64,000 bases of DNA from Burkholderiaceae bacterium. Lineage in GTDB: Bacteria > Pseudomonadota > Gammaproteobacteria > Burkholderiales > Burkholderiaceae_E. Position numbers and translations under genes: made by a program. The notes under the pieces are model-generated. The model was not told the DNA's origin and did no database searches. It was given only the letters and a program-made list of their open reading frames with translations. Where the stretch lies: assembly GCA_023954135.1 (NCBI GenBank), contig JAMLIN010000013.1:25726-89725 (forward strand), in the 5' to 3' direction. Below, piece by piece: positions 36,227 to 44,275 of the stretch (within the stretch, counting starts at the first letter, position 1; each line of letters starts with the position of its first letter).

Positions 36227-36649
36227 TCAGTCGTTCAGGGCTTCGAGGGCCTTGGCGAACTTGTTCGCGTGCGAGCGCTCGGCCTTGGCGAGCGTCTCGA
36301 ACCAGTCGGCGATCTCGTCGAAGCCTTCGTCACGGGCTTCCTTGGCCATGCCCGGGTACATGTCGGTGTACTCGTGGGTCTCGCCGGCGACGGCGGATTT
36401 CAGGTTGTCCGACGAGCTTCCGATCGGCAGGTCGGTGGCCGGATCGCCCACTTGCGCGAGATAGTCGAGATGGCCATGCGCATGGCCGGTCTCGCCTTCG
36501 GCGGTGGAGCGGAACAGGGTGGCGACTTCCGGATGGCCTTCGACGTCCGCCTTGTTGGCGAAATAGAGATAGCGTCGGTTCGCCTGGCTTTCGCCGGCGA
36601 AAGCCGCCTTGAGGTTCTCATGGGTGCGGGTGCCTTTCAGGCTCGACAT
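36227..36649 (-). CDS. Rubrerythrin (ferritin-like diiron protein)
   Basis: A 140-residue four-helix diiron protein that reduces hydrogen peroxide in family members. The carboxylate/His ligands are visible in [45 protein letters not shown] and [15 protein letters not shown]. It lacks the C-terminal rubredoxin domain of classic rubrerythrins, so it must receive electrons from another protein; the downstream Fe-S oxidoreductase is an obvious candidate. It has a GGAGACC ribosome-binding site. Such short rubrerythrins occur in many aerobic proteobacteria. Confidence 0.88.
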   Translation of the reverse strand: MSSLKGTRTHENLKAAFAGESQANRRYLYFANKADVEGHPEVATLFRSTAEGETGHAHGHLDYLAQVGDPATDLPIGSSSDNLKSAVAGETHEYTDMYPGMAKEARDEGFDEIADWFETLAKAERSHANKFAKALEALND

Positions 36650-36759
36650 GGCGGTCTCCTGTTCTGGTTCGTGAGAATTGACCAGCTTTCGCCGTCAAAC
36701 CATAACAGACGGGTGGGTACGCGCCAATTGCCTTTATGTATTCCGCCGATTGCCTGCGC

Positions 36760-38160
36760 CTATGACGACCGCGACGAGGGATCCGCGTTGACCGCGGTAT
36801 CGGCGCGCGCGCTGCGGCGATGCTGGTCGGGCAACTGCAGGGTGGCGGCCAGTCCGCCGGCCGGCCGGTTGCGCAGCTCGAGCCGGCCGCCGTAGCGCCG
36901 CGCGAGCCGGTCGACGATCGCGAGCCCGAGCCCGGAACCTTCGTTGCCGCCGCGGGCGCGGTCGAGCCGGTTGAAGGGGCGCAGCAGCTCCGTGAGCGAA
37001 TCCTCGGGTACGCCGAGGCCTTCGTCCGCGACGCTGAGCTCGATGCCGCTGCCCACGCGCCGCGCGGACACGGTGACCTTCGCGACCGTCTGCCCGGGTC
37101 TGCGGCCGTATCGGATCGCGTTGTCGATGAGGTTGCCGACCGCCCGCTGCAGATCGACCGGGTCACCCTGCCAGCGCAGGTTGTCCGGCGAGGCGATTTC
37201 CAGCTCGACGGCGGGTTCGCCGGATTGCTGGCGATAGGTGGCCGGCAGCTGGTCGAGCAGATCGGCGACGTCGACCGACTCGCACCTGGGCGGCTGGCCG
37301 GCGCGTGCGAACTCCACGAACTGGCCGACGATCCGGTCGATGCGCTCGATGTCCTCGACCATCGGGGTGCGCTGGGATTCATCGAGGGGGGCGAGCTCGA
37401 TCTCCATGCGCAGCCGCGCGAGAGGGCTGCGGATGTCGTGGGAGATGCCGGCCAGTGCGATCGAGCGATCCGCCTCGAGGGCCGACAGATCGTTCGCCAT
37501 CTGGTTGAAGCGCCGGTTGACCTCCGCGATCTCGCTGACCACGAGCTCCTCGCGCAGGCGCGGGGCGGGCTCCCCGCGGCTCAGGGCGCCGAAGGCGCTC
37601 GCGAGGCGCGAGAGCGGCTGGTTGACCAGTCGACTGAGGATCAGGGCGCCGAGCAGCGAGAGGCCTGCCGACAGGCCGAGGACGACCGACAGCCCCGAGC
37701 CGAAATGGCGCTCCAGGCGCTTGCGCTGCATCAGCAGCCAGTAGCCGTCGCCCTCGATGTCGAAGCTCACCCAGAGTCCGTCGATGTCGTTGACCGAGCC
37801 GAGGACGACGATCGTCTCGCTTCCGAGCAGGTTCTGGAGATAGCCGCGCAGGTCGTGCACCCGGTCGCTGCGCAGATCGGCCTCGATGCGGTCGGACGAT
37901 TCGAGCGGCAGGACCCGGACGCCTTCGTCGCGGGCGAGCTCGCGCAGCAGCATCAGGCGGCGTTCCGGCTGGGAGCTGATCAGGGCGGAGCGGGTCAGGT
38001 TGGCGACCGATGCGATCTCCCAGGCAAGCCGCTGCTCGGCCGGGGCGCGGTCGAGCCAGCGCATCACGCCGAGCAGGAGCGCGAGGCTCGCCATCACCAG
38101 CCCGACGAGCAGCATGAAGGTCCGCCAGAAGAGGCTGATCCGCATGCGACGCAGGGGCAC
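36760..38160 (-). CDS. EnvZ-like sensor histidine kinase
   Basis: Inner-membrane histidine kinase of 466 residues (GTG start; an ATG at 38145 is an in-frame alternative). Transmembrane helices lie at about 14-34 and 155-177 and flank a periplasmic sensor. A HAMP linker follows, then the H-box GISHDIRSPLARLRME, N-box NLIDNAIRYG, G1 VADEGLGVPE and G2 GSGLGLAIV. The sensor and order match EnvZ. The gene lies 6 bp after the response regulator, so they form one operon. The signal is not known from sequence. The Arg/Ser-rich C-terminal tail is probably disordered. Confidence 0.9.
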   Translation of the reverse strand: MPLRRMRISLFWRTFMLLVGLVMASLALLLGVMRWLDRAPAEQRLAWEIASVANLTRSALISSQPERRLMLLRELARDEGVRVLPLESSDRIEADLRSDRVHDLRGYLQNLLGSETIVVLGSVNDIDGLWVSFDIEGDGYWLLMQRKRLERHFGSGLSVVLGLSAGLSLLGALILSRLVNQPLSRLASAFGALSRGEPAPRLREELVVSEIAEVNRRFNQMANDLSALEADRSIALAGISHDIRSPLARLRMEIELAPLDESQRTPMVEDIERIDRIVGQFVEFARAGQPPRCESVDVADLLDQLPATYRQQSGEPAVELEIASPDNLRWQGDPVDLQRAVGNLIDNAIRYGRRPGQTVAKVTVSARRVGSGIELSVADEGLGVPEDSLTELLRPFNRLDRARGGNEGSGLGLAIVDRLARRYGGRLELRNRPAGGLAATLQLPDQHRRSARADTAVNADPSSRSS

Positions 38161-38166
38161 GTCGGC

Positions 38167-38886
38167 TTACTTGTCGTCCGGGATGAACACGTAGCCGACC
38201 CCCCAGACCGTCTGGATGTAGCGCGGCTGCTGGGGGTCGGCTTCGATCAGCTTGCGCAGGCGTGAGATCTGCACATCGAGGCTGCGGTCGTAGGCGCCGT
38301 ACTCGCGGCCGCGGGCAAGCGCCATCAGCTTCTCGCGCGACATCGGTACCCGGGGATTCTGGCCGAGAACCTTGAGGACGCTGAACTCGCCCGTCGTGAG
38401 GGGGATGGGCTCGCCGTTGCGGGTCAGGGAGCGGGTTGCGAGATTGAGCACGAATGGACCGAACTCGACTTCGGCCGCCTCGGTCGTCGGCGCTCCCGGC
38501 GCCTCCGGCGGCGGGCGCCGGCGCAACACCGCGTGGATGCGCGCGAGCAGCTCGCGGGGATTGAAGGGCTTGGGAAGGTAGTCGTCGGCACCGACCTCGA
38601 GTCCGACGATCCGGTCGATGTCGTCGCCCTTGGCCGTCAGCATGATGATCGGCGTGCGGTCGTTGGCGCCGCGCAGGCGGCGCACGACGGACAGCCCGTC
38701 CTCGCCGGGCATCATCAGGTCGAGGACGATGAGGTCGAAGGGCTCGCGCAGCATGAGGCGGTTCATGGCCGCGGCGTCCTGGGCGAGACTGACGTCGAAC
38801 TGGTTGTCGCTCAGGTAGCGACGCAACAGTTCGCGCATCTTGGGGTCGTCGTCGACGACCAGGATCCTGTTCTGCGCTGGGCTCAT
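38167..38886 (-). CDS. OmpR-family response regulator
   Basis: The 239-residue protein has a receiver domain (residues about 7-120; acidic pocket VVDDDPK, phosphorylated Asp in DLIVLDLMMPGEDG, Thr in MLTAKG, Lys in YLPKPF) and a C-terminal winged-helix DNA-binding domain ending in RYIQTVWGVGYVFIPDD. It closely follows the OmpR subfamily and is paired with the EnvZ-like kinase. Targets are likely elsewhere in the genome. The 120-bp gap before the divergent small secreted-protein gene probably carries its promoter. Confidence 0.92.
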   Translation of the reverse strand: MSPAQNRILVVDDDPKMRELLRRYLSDNQFDVSLAQDAAAMNRLMLREPFDLIVLDLMMPGEDGLSVVRRLRGANDRTPIIMLTAKGDDIDRIVGLEVGADDYLPKPFNPRELLARIHAVLRRRPPPEAPGAPTTEAAEVEFGPFVLNLATRSLTRNGEPIPLTTGEFSVLKVLGQNPRVPMSREKLMALARGREYGAYDRSLDVQISRLRKLIEADPQQPRYIQTVWGVGYVFIPDDK

Positions 38887-38994
38887 GGCGCAATCATAAC
38901 CAGCCGGTCTCGCGTCGCCGCATGGCGGGCCTGCGGAGCTTACTGCTTGTTACACGGTTTACCGAGGCATTGTGGCATACGGCGGGGGCTGGAA

Positions 38995-39000
38995 TAGAAT
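38995..39000 (+). promoter_or_regulatory. -10 box 6 nt before a start codon (possible leaderless gene)
   Basis: TAGAAT ends exactly 6 nt before the ATG at 39007, and no Shine-Dalgarno sequence precedes that ATG. Transcription would begin at or near the A of the ATG. Confidence 0.4.
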
Positions 39001-39006
39001 TGCGGC

Positions 39007-39303
39007 ATGAGAACCTCCTCCTCGCTTCTCCTCGGTGCCATGGCGCTGGCCGTTGGCGTCGATGCCCTGGCCGATGGCTCCAATCGGATGGGGGAGGTCG
39101 AGCGAAGCCGCTTCCGTTCCGAACTGCTGCGCCAGGACATCGCTGACACCCGGCCCGTCGTTACCTTGCGACCCGATTCGGCGGCGCCGGGCGCGAGCTT
39201 CGGCGGCGCCCGCCTGTCCCCCGAGGAGCGACGGGCGCTGCGCGAGCAGTTGCGCCAGAACCCCATCCCCTTCGAAGCCCGGGGCCAGCGGCGGCCGCGC
39301 TAG
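39007..39303 (+). CDS. Small secreted protein, unknown function
   Basis: A 98-residue product with a signal peptide (MRTSSSLLLGAMALAVGVDALA, cleavage after ALA near residue 22) and a charged mature region. The segment LSPEERRALREQLRQ resembles a helix found in many small periplasmic proteins of Burkholderiales. Its TAG stop is provided by the first bases of the 164-bp inverted-repeat element, so the natural C-terminus may once have been different. It is divergent from the OmpR-like regulator and could be a regulatory target, which is speculation. Confidence 0.6.
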   Translation: MRTSSSLLLGAMALAVGVDALADGSNRMGEVERSRFRSELLRQDIADTRPVVTLRPDSAAPGASFGGARLSPEERRALREQLRQNPIPFEARGQRRPR

Positions 39304-39465
39304 GAGCCTGCGCGGCAGAAGTCGTCGAAGCGAAACGGGCGAAAAACGAGGCCAGCGTGGCGGTGCCGACAAGCCCAGGGTGGCCCCTGGGCGCAGGAGG
39401 CAGCGTCGCGATGGACCGTTTTCTCGCCCGTTGCAGCCGGCGATGCTTCTGCCGCGCAGGCTCCT
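39302..39465. repeat. 164-bp element with 20-bp terminal inverted repeats, copy 2 (inverted)
   Basis: Left end AGGAGCCTGCGCGGCAGAAG (39302-39321) is the exact reverse complement of the right end (39446-39465). The interior, reverse-complemented, is nearly identical to copy 1 at 26704-26868; differences are mostly single substitutions, with a compensating change in the terminal repeats (TCTGGG against CCTGCG). It lies between the small secreted-protein gene, whose stop codon it overlaps, and tsaB. Confidence 0.82.
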
Positions 39466-39578
39466 GGCAGACACGCCGCGATGCATTCTCCCCGCGGTGC
39501 CGGGGGCGCCGCTTCCCGCTTTCTCGTTTCCATGCTCCGGCGCGTTGCGCGACATGGCGCTCGGTACAATCGACGTCC

Positions 39579-40370
39579 ATGACCCCGCCAGCCAGCCCGT
39601 CGAGCGATCCCCTGCTCGCCATCGCCGTCTTCGGCGAATCGGCCTCCGTCGCCCTGCGCCGGGGCGGCGCGCAGCCCCGGCTCGTGATCGCAGCCGAGCC
39701 GGCGGGCAGGTCCCGCTCGTCCAGCCTGCTGCCGCTGGTGTCCGATGTCATGGCGCGGTCGAGCTGCGGCCTGGCGGAGCTGGCCGGCGTCGCCTTCGAG
39801 GCGGGGCCTGGCGGGTTCACCAGTCTCAGGGTTGCCTGCGCTCTGGCGCAGGGCCTGGGCATCGCGCTGGGTGTCCCGGTCTGTCCGGTAGGGAGCCTGG
39901 AGGCTGCCGCGGTTTCCCTGGTCCTGGGACAGCGGGTCGGTGCCGACGCCGTGACGCAGGCCCGTGTGCTGGTTGCGAACGATGCCCGCATGGGCGAATG
40001 CTATTTCGGCGTCTTCGAGGTCGCGGTCGACCCGGCTCGCCAGAGTGCCCGCGTTTCGACTCTTCTGGAGGCGCAATGCGGCGATCCGCAGCGGGTCGTC
40101 GACGCGTTCGGCTGCTGGTCGCGGCAATGCCCCGGCCTGCGGATCGCCGGGGACGCCCATCATCGCCATGCCGGCCTGGGCAGCGCGCTCGGCGGGCTCG
40201 GGGTCACGCCGGCCGACGCCCGCCCGGACGCGCGGGCCGTCGCGATGATCGCCGCCGGTCCGGAGATGGCGTGGCTCGACGCGGCCGATGCCGCGCCGCG
40301 CTATGTTCGCGAGAAGGTCGCACTCGATGTCGACGAGCAGCGCGCCCTGCGCGCCGCTGCCGCTACTTGA
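39579..40370 (+). CDS. tsaB: tRNA t6A biosynthesis protein TsaB
   Basis: Partner of TsaD in making threonylcarbamoyl-adenosine at tRNA position 37. The 263-residue protein has the ASKHA-type fold with LLAIAVFGESASVAL at the N-terminus, the family motif GVAFEAGPGGFTSLRV (GPGSFTGLR in E. coli) and VANDARMGECYF. The ATG at 39579 is chosen since upstream codons run through the repeat element; a TACAAT lies 8 nt before it. The tsaB-rimI-udg order is conserved in Burkholderiales. Confidence 0.88.
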   Translation: MTPPASPSSDPLLAIAVFGESASVALRRGGAQPRLVIAAEPAGRSRSSSLLPLVSDVMARSSCGLAELAGVAFEAGPGGFTSLRVACALAQGLGIALGVPVCPVGSLEAAAVSLVLGQRVGADAVTQARVLVANDARMGECYFGVFEVAVDPARQSARVSTLLEAQCGDPQRVVDAFGCWSRQCPGLRIAGDAHHRHAGLGSALGGLGVTPADARPDARAVAMIAAGPEMAWLDAADAAPRYVREKVALDVDEQRALRAAAAT

Positions 40371-40371
40371 G

Positions 40372-40869
40372 ATGGCCGCCCGGGCCGGCGAGGAGATCGG
40401 CCGCCTCGGCGTGCGGCCGATGGGGTATGCCGACTGCCACGGGGTCGAGCTCATCGAGCGGGAGGCCTACGAGTTCCCGTGGACGCTGCAGAACTTCGCG
40501 AGCTCGATCCGGGCCGGACACGATGCCTGGCTCTTCAGCCTCGGGCCGACGCCAGCGGGGATGGCGGTGGATCTTTGCGGCTACGCGCTGCTGATGTGGG
40601 CGCCCGAGGAAGTGCATCTGCTCAACATCACGGTCGCCCCGGCATTGCAGGGGCGTGGCGTCGGCGGCGCGATGCTGCGCTGGCTTCTCGATGATGCGGC
40701 CCGGCGGGGCGCGGACCGGATGCTCCTCGAGGTGCGTCCGAGCAACCCGATCGCCATCAGTCTCTACGAGAGTCGAGGCTTCCGGCGCATCGGGGTGCGG
40801 CGCGGCTACTACCCCGCCGCGGGCGGCCGGCGCGAGGATGCGATCGTGATGGCCCGGACGCTGCCATGA
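40372..40869 (+). CDS. rimI: Ribosomal protein S18 alanine N-acetyltransferase
   Basis: GNAT-family acetyltransferase of 165 residues. Acetyl-CoA-binding motif A is ITVAPALQGRGVGGAMLRWLL (Q/RxxGxG/A as QGRGVGG), followed by LEVRPSNPIAISLYESRGF, which is characteristic of RimI. The ATG at 40372 starts 1 bp after the tsaB stop; an in-frame ATG at 40327 would overlap tsaB by 44 bp and is less likely. It overlaps the downstream glycosylase gene by 4 bp. Confidence 0.88.
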   Translation: MAARAGEEIGRLGVRPMGYADCHGVELIEREAYEFPWTLQNFASSIRAGHDAWLFSLGPTPAGMAVDLCGYALLMWAPEEVHLLNITVAPALQGRGVGGAMLRWLLDDAARRGADRMLLEVRPSNPIAISLYESRGFRRIGVRRGYYPAAGGRREDAIVMARTLP

Positions 40870-41711
40870 ACGAGAGCCAGCGACGGGCCTGGGCAGCGCT
40901 CGACATCGGCCCAGCCTGGGTCCTGCGCGCACCGCCATCGGAGGCCGCGGCGCATGGCGCAGCCCTGGTGTCGGAGCCGCAGCCGCAGTCTCGACCAACG
41001 CAAGCGCCGACGCCGGAGGGGCCGCCCGCGCCCTTGCCGCCGGCCCTGTCGGAGCCGCCGATGTCGGCCGCTCCCGGCCGCGATGACCTCGCCGGTCTCG
41101 ATCTCGACGGCTTGCGCGAGCGGGTCGCGACGTGTCGCGACTGCGGCCTGTGCGAGTCGCGCAACAGGACGGTATTCGGCGTCGGCGACCGGCGACCCCA
41201 CTGGATGGTGATCGGCGAGGCGCCGGGCGCCGAGGAGGATCGCAGGGGCGAGCCCTTCGTGGGCCAGGCCGGACGGCTGCTCGACGCGATGCTGGCGGCG
41301 GTCGGTCTCGGCCGGGAGCAGGGCGTTTTCATCGCCAATGTGCTCAAGTGCCGTCCGCCGGGCAATCGCAATCCGCGGCCCGAAGAGGTGGCCCGCTGCG
41401 CCCCCTTCCTGCGCCGCCAGGTCGAGTTGCTGCGCCCGCGGCTCATCCTCGTGGTGGGGCGGTTCGCGGCGCAGACCCTGCTGGGCACCGATGCCAGCAT
41501 CGCCAGCCTGCGCGGGCGGGTTCATCGCTACCGTGCCGGTGAGCTCGATGTGCCGGTGGTGGTGAGCTACCACCCGGCCTATCTGCTCAGGGATCGCCAC
41601 GAGGACAAGGCGCGCTGCTGGCAGGACCTCTGCCTTGCGCGCGCCACCGCCGGTCCGCGCGAACAGGATGCGGGCCCCGATGGCCCGTCCGGAAGCTCCC
41701 CGAGCCAGTGA
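40866..41711 (+). CDS. Uracil-DNA glycosylase, family 4 (Fe-S)
   Basis: Excises uracil from DNA. The 281-residue protein has a Pro/Ala-rich N-terminal linker (about 30-65) and then the family 4 core: CRDCGLCES with cluster cysteines, MVIGEAPGAEEDRRGEPFVGQAGRLLDAML (motif A GEAPG), NVLKCRPPGNRNP with another cluster Cys, and VVVSYHPAYLLR (motif B, His). The long N-terminus is typical of Burkholderiales members annotated as SPO1 DNA polymerase-related. It overlaps rimI by ATGA. Confidence 0.9.
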   Translation: MNESQRRAWAALDIGPAWVLRAPPSEAAAHGAALVSEPQPQSRPTQAPTPEGPPAPLPPALSEPPMSAAPGRDDLAGLDLDGLRERVATCRDCGLCESRNRTVFGVGDRRPHWMVIGEAPGAEEDRRGEPFVGQAGRLLDAMLAAVGLGREQGVFIANVLKCRPPGNRNPRPEEVARCAPFLRRQVELLRPRLILVVGRFAAQTLLGTDASIASLRGRVHRYRAGELDVPVVVSYHPAYLLRDRHEDKARCWQDLCLARATAGPREQDAGPDGPSGSSPSQ

Positions 41712-41735
41712 AGGGACCGGGCGTGGATGGCCCTT

Positions 41736-43010
41736 TCAGGGATTCTCGGGCTTGTGCTGGCCGATGAGCGACTCGGAGTCGAAGCGCCGCTGGTTGCGGG
41801 CATGGACGAGGATGACGACGATCATCATCACCGCCACGAAGCCGCCGAACATGCAGATCACGGTGTTGACGCTCAGGTCGCTGCCGATCAGCCAGGCGTA
41901 GAGCGCGAGCATCAGCAGGATGTTCAGGTTCTCGTTGAAGTTCTGGACCGCGATCGAATGGCCGGCCGAGAGCAGGACATGGCCGCGATGCTGGAGCAGG
42001 GCATTCATCGGCACCACGAAGAAGCCGGCCAGCAGGCCGACGAGGACCAGCAGCGGCACGGCGAAGGCCGTCGTCTCCACCAGGGTCATGAGGGGGACGA
42101 CCACGCCCATCGCGACGCCCACCGGCAGGATCCGCAGCGAGCGCCGCAGCGGCACGTAGCGGGCCGCTGCGACCGCGCCGATCGCGATGCCCACCGCGAC
42201 GATGCCCTGCAGCACGGCGGCCTTGTCCAGCGTCATGTCGAGCGCTTCACGGGCCCAGTCGAGAACGATGAATTGCAGGGTGGCGCCGGCGCCCCAGAAC
42301 AGCGTCGTCACGGACAGGGAGATCTGGCCGAGCCGATCCGACCAGAGCATGACGTTGGCGCGGGCGAAGCCGGCGATGAGGCGCAGGGGGTTGCGCTCTT
42401 GCGCCTTGTAGCGCGCTCCGGTATCGACGATCCAGAGATTCAGGACGCCGGCGATGAAGTAGATGCAGGCGATGACCCCGATCGCCGCCTCGGCCGGCGT
42501 GTGGATGCGGAGGTCGCCCATGCCCGGCAGATCGATCGAGAGCAGCCACGCGGCGACGTCGGGATGGATCAGCGCGCCGCCGACCAGCGTGCCGAGGACG
42601 ATCGACCCGACGGTTGCGCCCTCGATCCAGCCGTTGGCCGCGACCAGCTTCTCGGGGGGGAGCAGCTCGGTCAGGATGCCGTACTTGGCCGGCGAATAGG
42701 CCGCCGCCCCGAATCCCACGACACCGTAGGCGAGCAAGGGGTGCACCGACATGAACATCAGCAGGCAGCCGACGATCTTGACCGCGTTGGTGACCAGCAT
42801 GACCCGACCCTTCCGGAAAGAGTCGGCAAAAGCGCCGACGAAGGGCGCGAGCATGACGTAGGAGATCGTGAAGAAGAGCTTGAGCAGCGGAGTCATCCAT
42901 GCCGGAGCATGCATCTCGATCAGCAGGGCGATCGCAGCGATCAGCAGGGCATTGTCGGCCAGCGAGGAGAAGAACTGCGCCGCAATGATCGTGTAGAACC
43001 CGCGTTTCAT
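41736..43010 (-). CDS. lplT: Lysophospholipid transporter LplT (MFS)
   Basis: Major-facilitator permease that flips lysophospholipids across the inner membrane. The 424-residue product has about 12 hydrophobic segments and the family-typical opening FYTIIAAQFFSSLADNALL. ANGWIEGATVGSIVLGTLVGG is another conserved stretch. The ATG at 43010 (MKRGFYTI) is preferred; the upstream in-frame extension is low-complexity Ala/Gly and runs into the alr region. The acyltransferase Aas, often its partner, is not encoded beside it. It is divergent from alr. Confidence 0.88.
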   Translation of the reverse strand: MKRGFYTIIAAQFFSSLADNALLIAAIALLIEMHAPAWMTPLLKLFFTISYVMLAPFVGAFADSFRKGRVMLVTNAVKIVGCLLMFMSVHPLLAYGVVGFGAAAYSPAKYGILTELLPPEKLVAANGWIEGATVGSIVLGTLVGGALIHPDVAAWLLSIDLPGMGDLRIHTPAEAAIGVIACIYFIAGVLNLWIVDTGARYKAQERNPLRLIAGFARANVMLWSDRLGQISLSVTTLFWGAGATLQFIVLDWAREALDMTLDKAAVLQGIVAVGIAIGAVAAARYVPLRRSLRILPVGVAMGVVVPLMTLVETTAFAVPLLVLVGLLAGFFVVPMNALLQHRGHVLLSAGHSIAVQNFNENLNILLMLALYAWLIGSDLSVNTVICMFGGFVAVMMIVVILVHARNQRRFDSESLIGQHKPENP

Positions 43011-43159
43011 CCGCCCCTGGCCGGTGGTTTGCTGCTCCTGGCTGCCGGCGCCGGCGCCGGCGCCGGCCCTCTGCGCCCGGCTCTCGGCGGGGGCCGGGCG
43101 TTTATACCATGAACGATCGTACGTTCCGCCCGTGGTAATTCCCCGTATTCGCGCCTGTG

Positions 43160-43165
43160 TATAGT
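43160..43165 (+). promoter_or_regulatory. -10 box 6 nt before the alr start (possible leaderless gene)
   Basis: TATAGT (five of six consensus bases) ends 6 nt before the ATG at 43172, with no ribosome-binding site between them. Confidence 0.4.
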
Positions 43166-43171
43166 TCCGCC

Positions 43172-44275
43172 ATGCCCCGACCGATCCAGGCAACCATCCA
43201 TCCCGCCGCGCTCGCCGGCAACCTCGCCCGGGCGCGTGCTGCGGCGCCCGGTGCCAGCGTCTGGGCGGTGCTCAAGGCCGACGGCTACGGTCATGGGCTG
43301 TTGCGGGCCGCTGCCGCCTTCGCGGCGGCCGACGGGCTCGCCCTGCTCGAGTTCGATCGCGCCGCCATGCTGCGCGAACGCTACCCGACCCGACGCATCC
43401 TGATGCTCGAAGGTCCCTTCGATCCGGCCGACGCCCGCCAGGCGATGCGCGAGCGTCTCGACCTGGCGGTCCATTCGGCGATCCAGCTCGACTGGATCGA
43501 GGCGGCGGCACGCGAGGCGGGCAAGGCGCCCGCTCCGGTCTGGCTGAAGCTGGATTCCGGCATGCATCGCCTCGGCTTCGATGCCGCGGGGATCGAAGCG
43601 GCCCGGGCTCGCCTGGAAGCGTTCGCCGATCCGGTCACCGTCGGGTTGATGAGCCATTTCGCCAATGCCGACCGACCGGGCGGCATCGAGCCGGCGCTCG
43701 ACCGGATCCACGCCGTCCGGCAGGCGCACTCCGGCCCGTGCTCCTTCGCCAACTCGGCGGCGGTGCTCGCCAGTCCCGTCGCTCATGGCGACTGGGTCCG
43801 TCCGGGCATCATGCTCTATGGCGGCAGCCCCTTCGACGGGCGCAGCGCGGCAAGCCTGGGATTGCGGGCGGGGATGACGCTCGCTTCCGAGCTGATCGCG
43901 GTGCGCCGGATCGACGCCGGGGAATCGGTGGGCTATGGCAGCACATTCACCGCGCCCGTCTCGATGCGCATCGGCACGGTGGCCTGCGGCTATGCCGACG
44001 GCTATCCCCGCCATGCTTCGACCGGTACCCCGGTCATGGTCGGTGGCATTCGTACGCGGCTGGTCGGCCGCGTCTCGATGGACATGCTCTGCGTCGACCT
44101 CGAGCCCGTCCCGCATGCCGGTATCGGCACGCCGGTCGAGCTCTGGGGGGACCGGGTGCCGATCGATGAGGTCGCCGGGGCAGCCGGGACGATCGGCTAC
44201 GAGCTCATGTGCGCGCTGGCGCCGCGCGTGCCCGTCCGGGTCGCAGGACCGGCCGACGATCCAGGCGAGGGCTGA
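43172..44275 (+). CDS. alr: Alanine racemase
   Basis: PLP enzyme making D-alanine for peptidoglycan. The 367-residue protein has the PLP-binding Lys35 in VWAVLKADGYGHG and the second-subunit catalytic Tyr in GESVGYGSTF. The barrel motif MSHFANAD and the C-terminal GRVSMDMLCVDL are typical of the family. The ATG at 43172 gives a normal N-terminus; a GTG at 43157 is in frame but overlaps a -10-like TATAGT. Its stop overlaps the radA ATG by one base, so they form an operon. Confidence 0.93.
   Translation: MPRPIQATIHPAALAGNLARARAAAPGASVWAVLKADGYGHGLLRAAAAFAAADGLALLEFDRAAMLRERYPTRRILMLEGPFDPADARQAMRERLDLAVHSAIQLDWIEAAAREAGKAPAPVWLKLDSGMHRLGFDAAGIEAARARLEAFADPVTVGLMSHFANADRPGGIEPALDRIHAVRQAHSGPCSFANSAAVLASPVAHGDWVRPGIMLYGGSPFDGRSAASLGLRAGMTLASELIAVRRIDAGESVGYGSTFTAPVSMRIGTVACGYADGYPRHASTGTPVMVGGIRTRLVGRVSMDMLCVDLEPVPHAGIGTPVELWGDRVPIDEVAGAAGTIGYELMCALAPRVPVRVAGPADDPGEG

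Noticed and set aside
39357..39578. In-frame N-terminal extension of tsaB through the 164-bp repeat
   Set aside because: The extension is translated repeat sequence without similarity to TsaB; the family N-terminus starts at the ATG at 39579.
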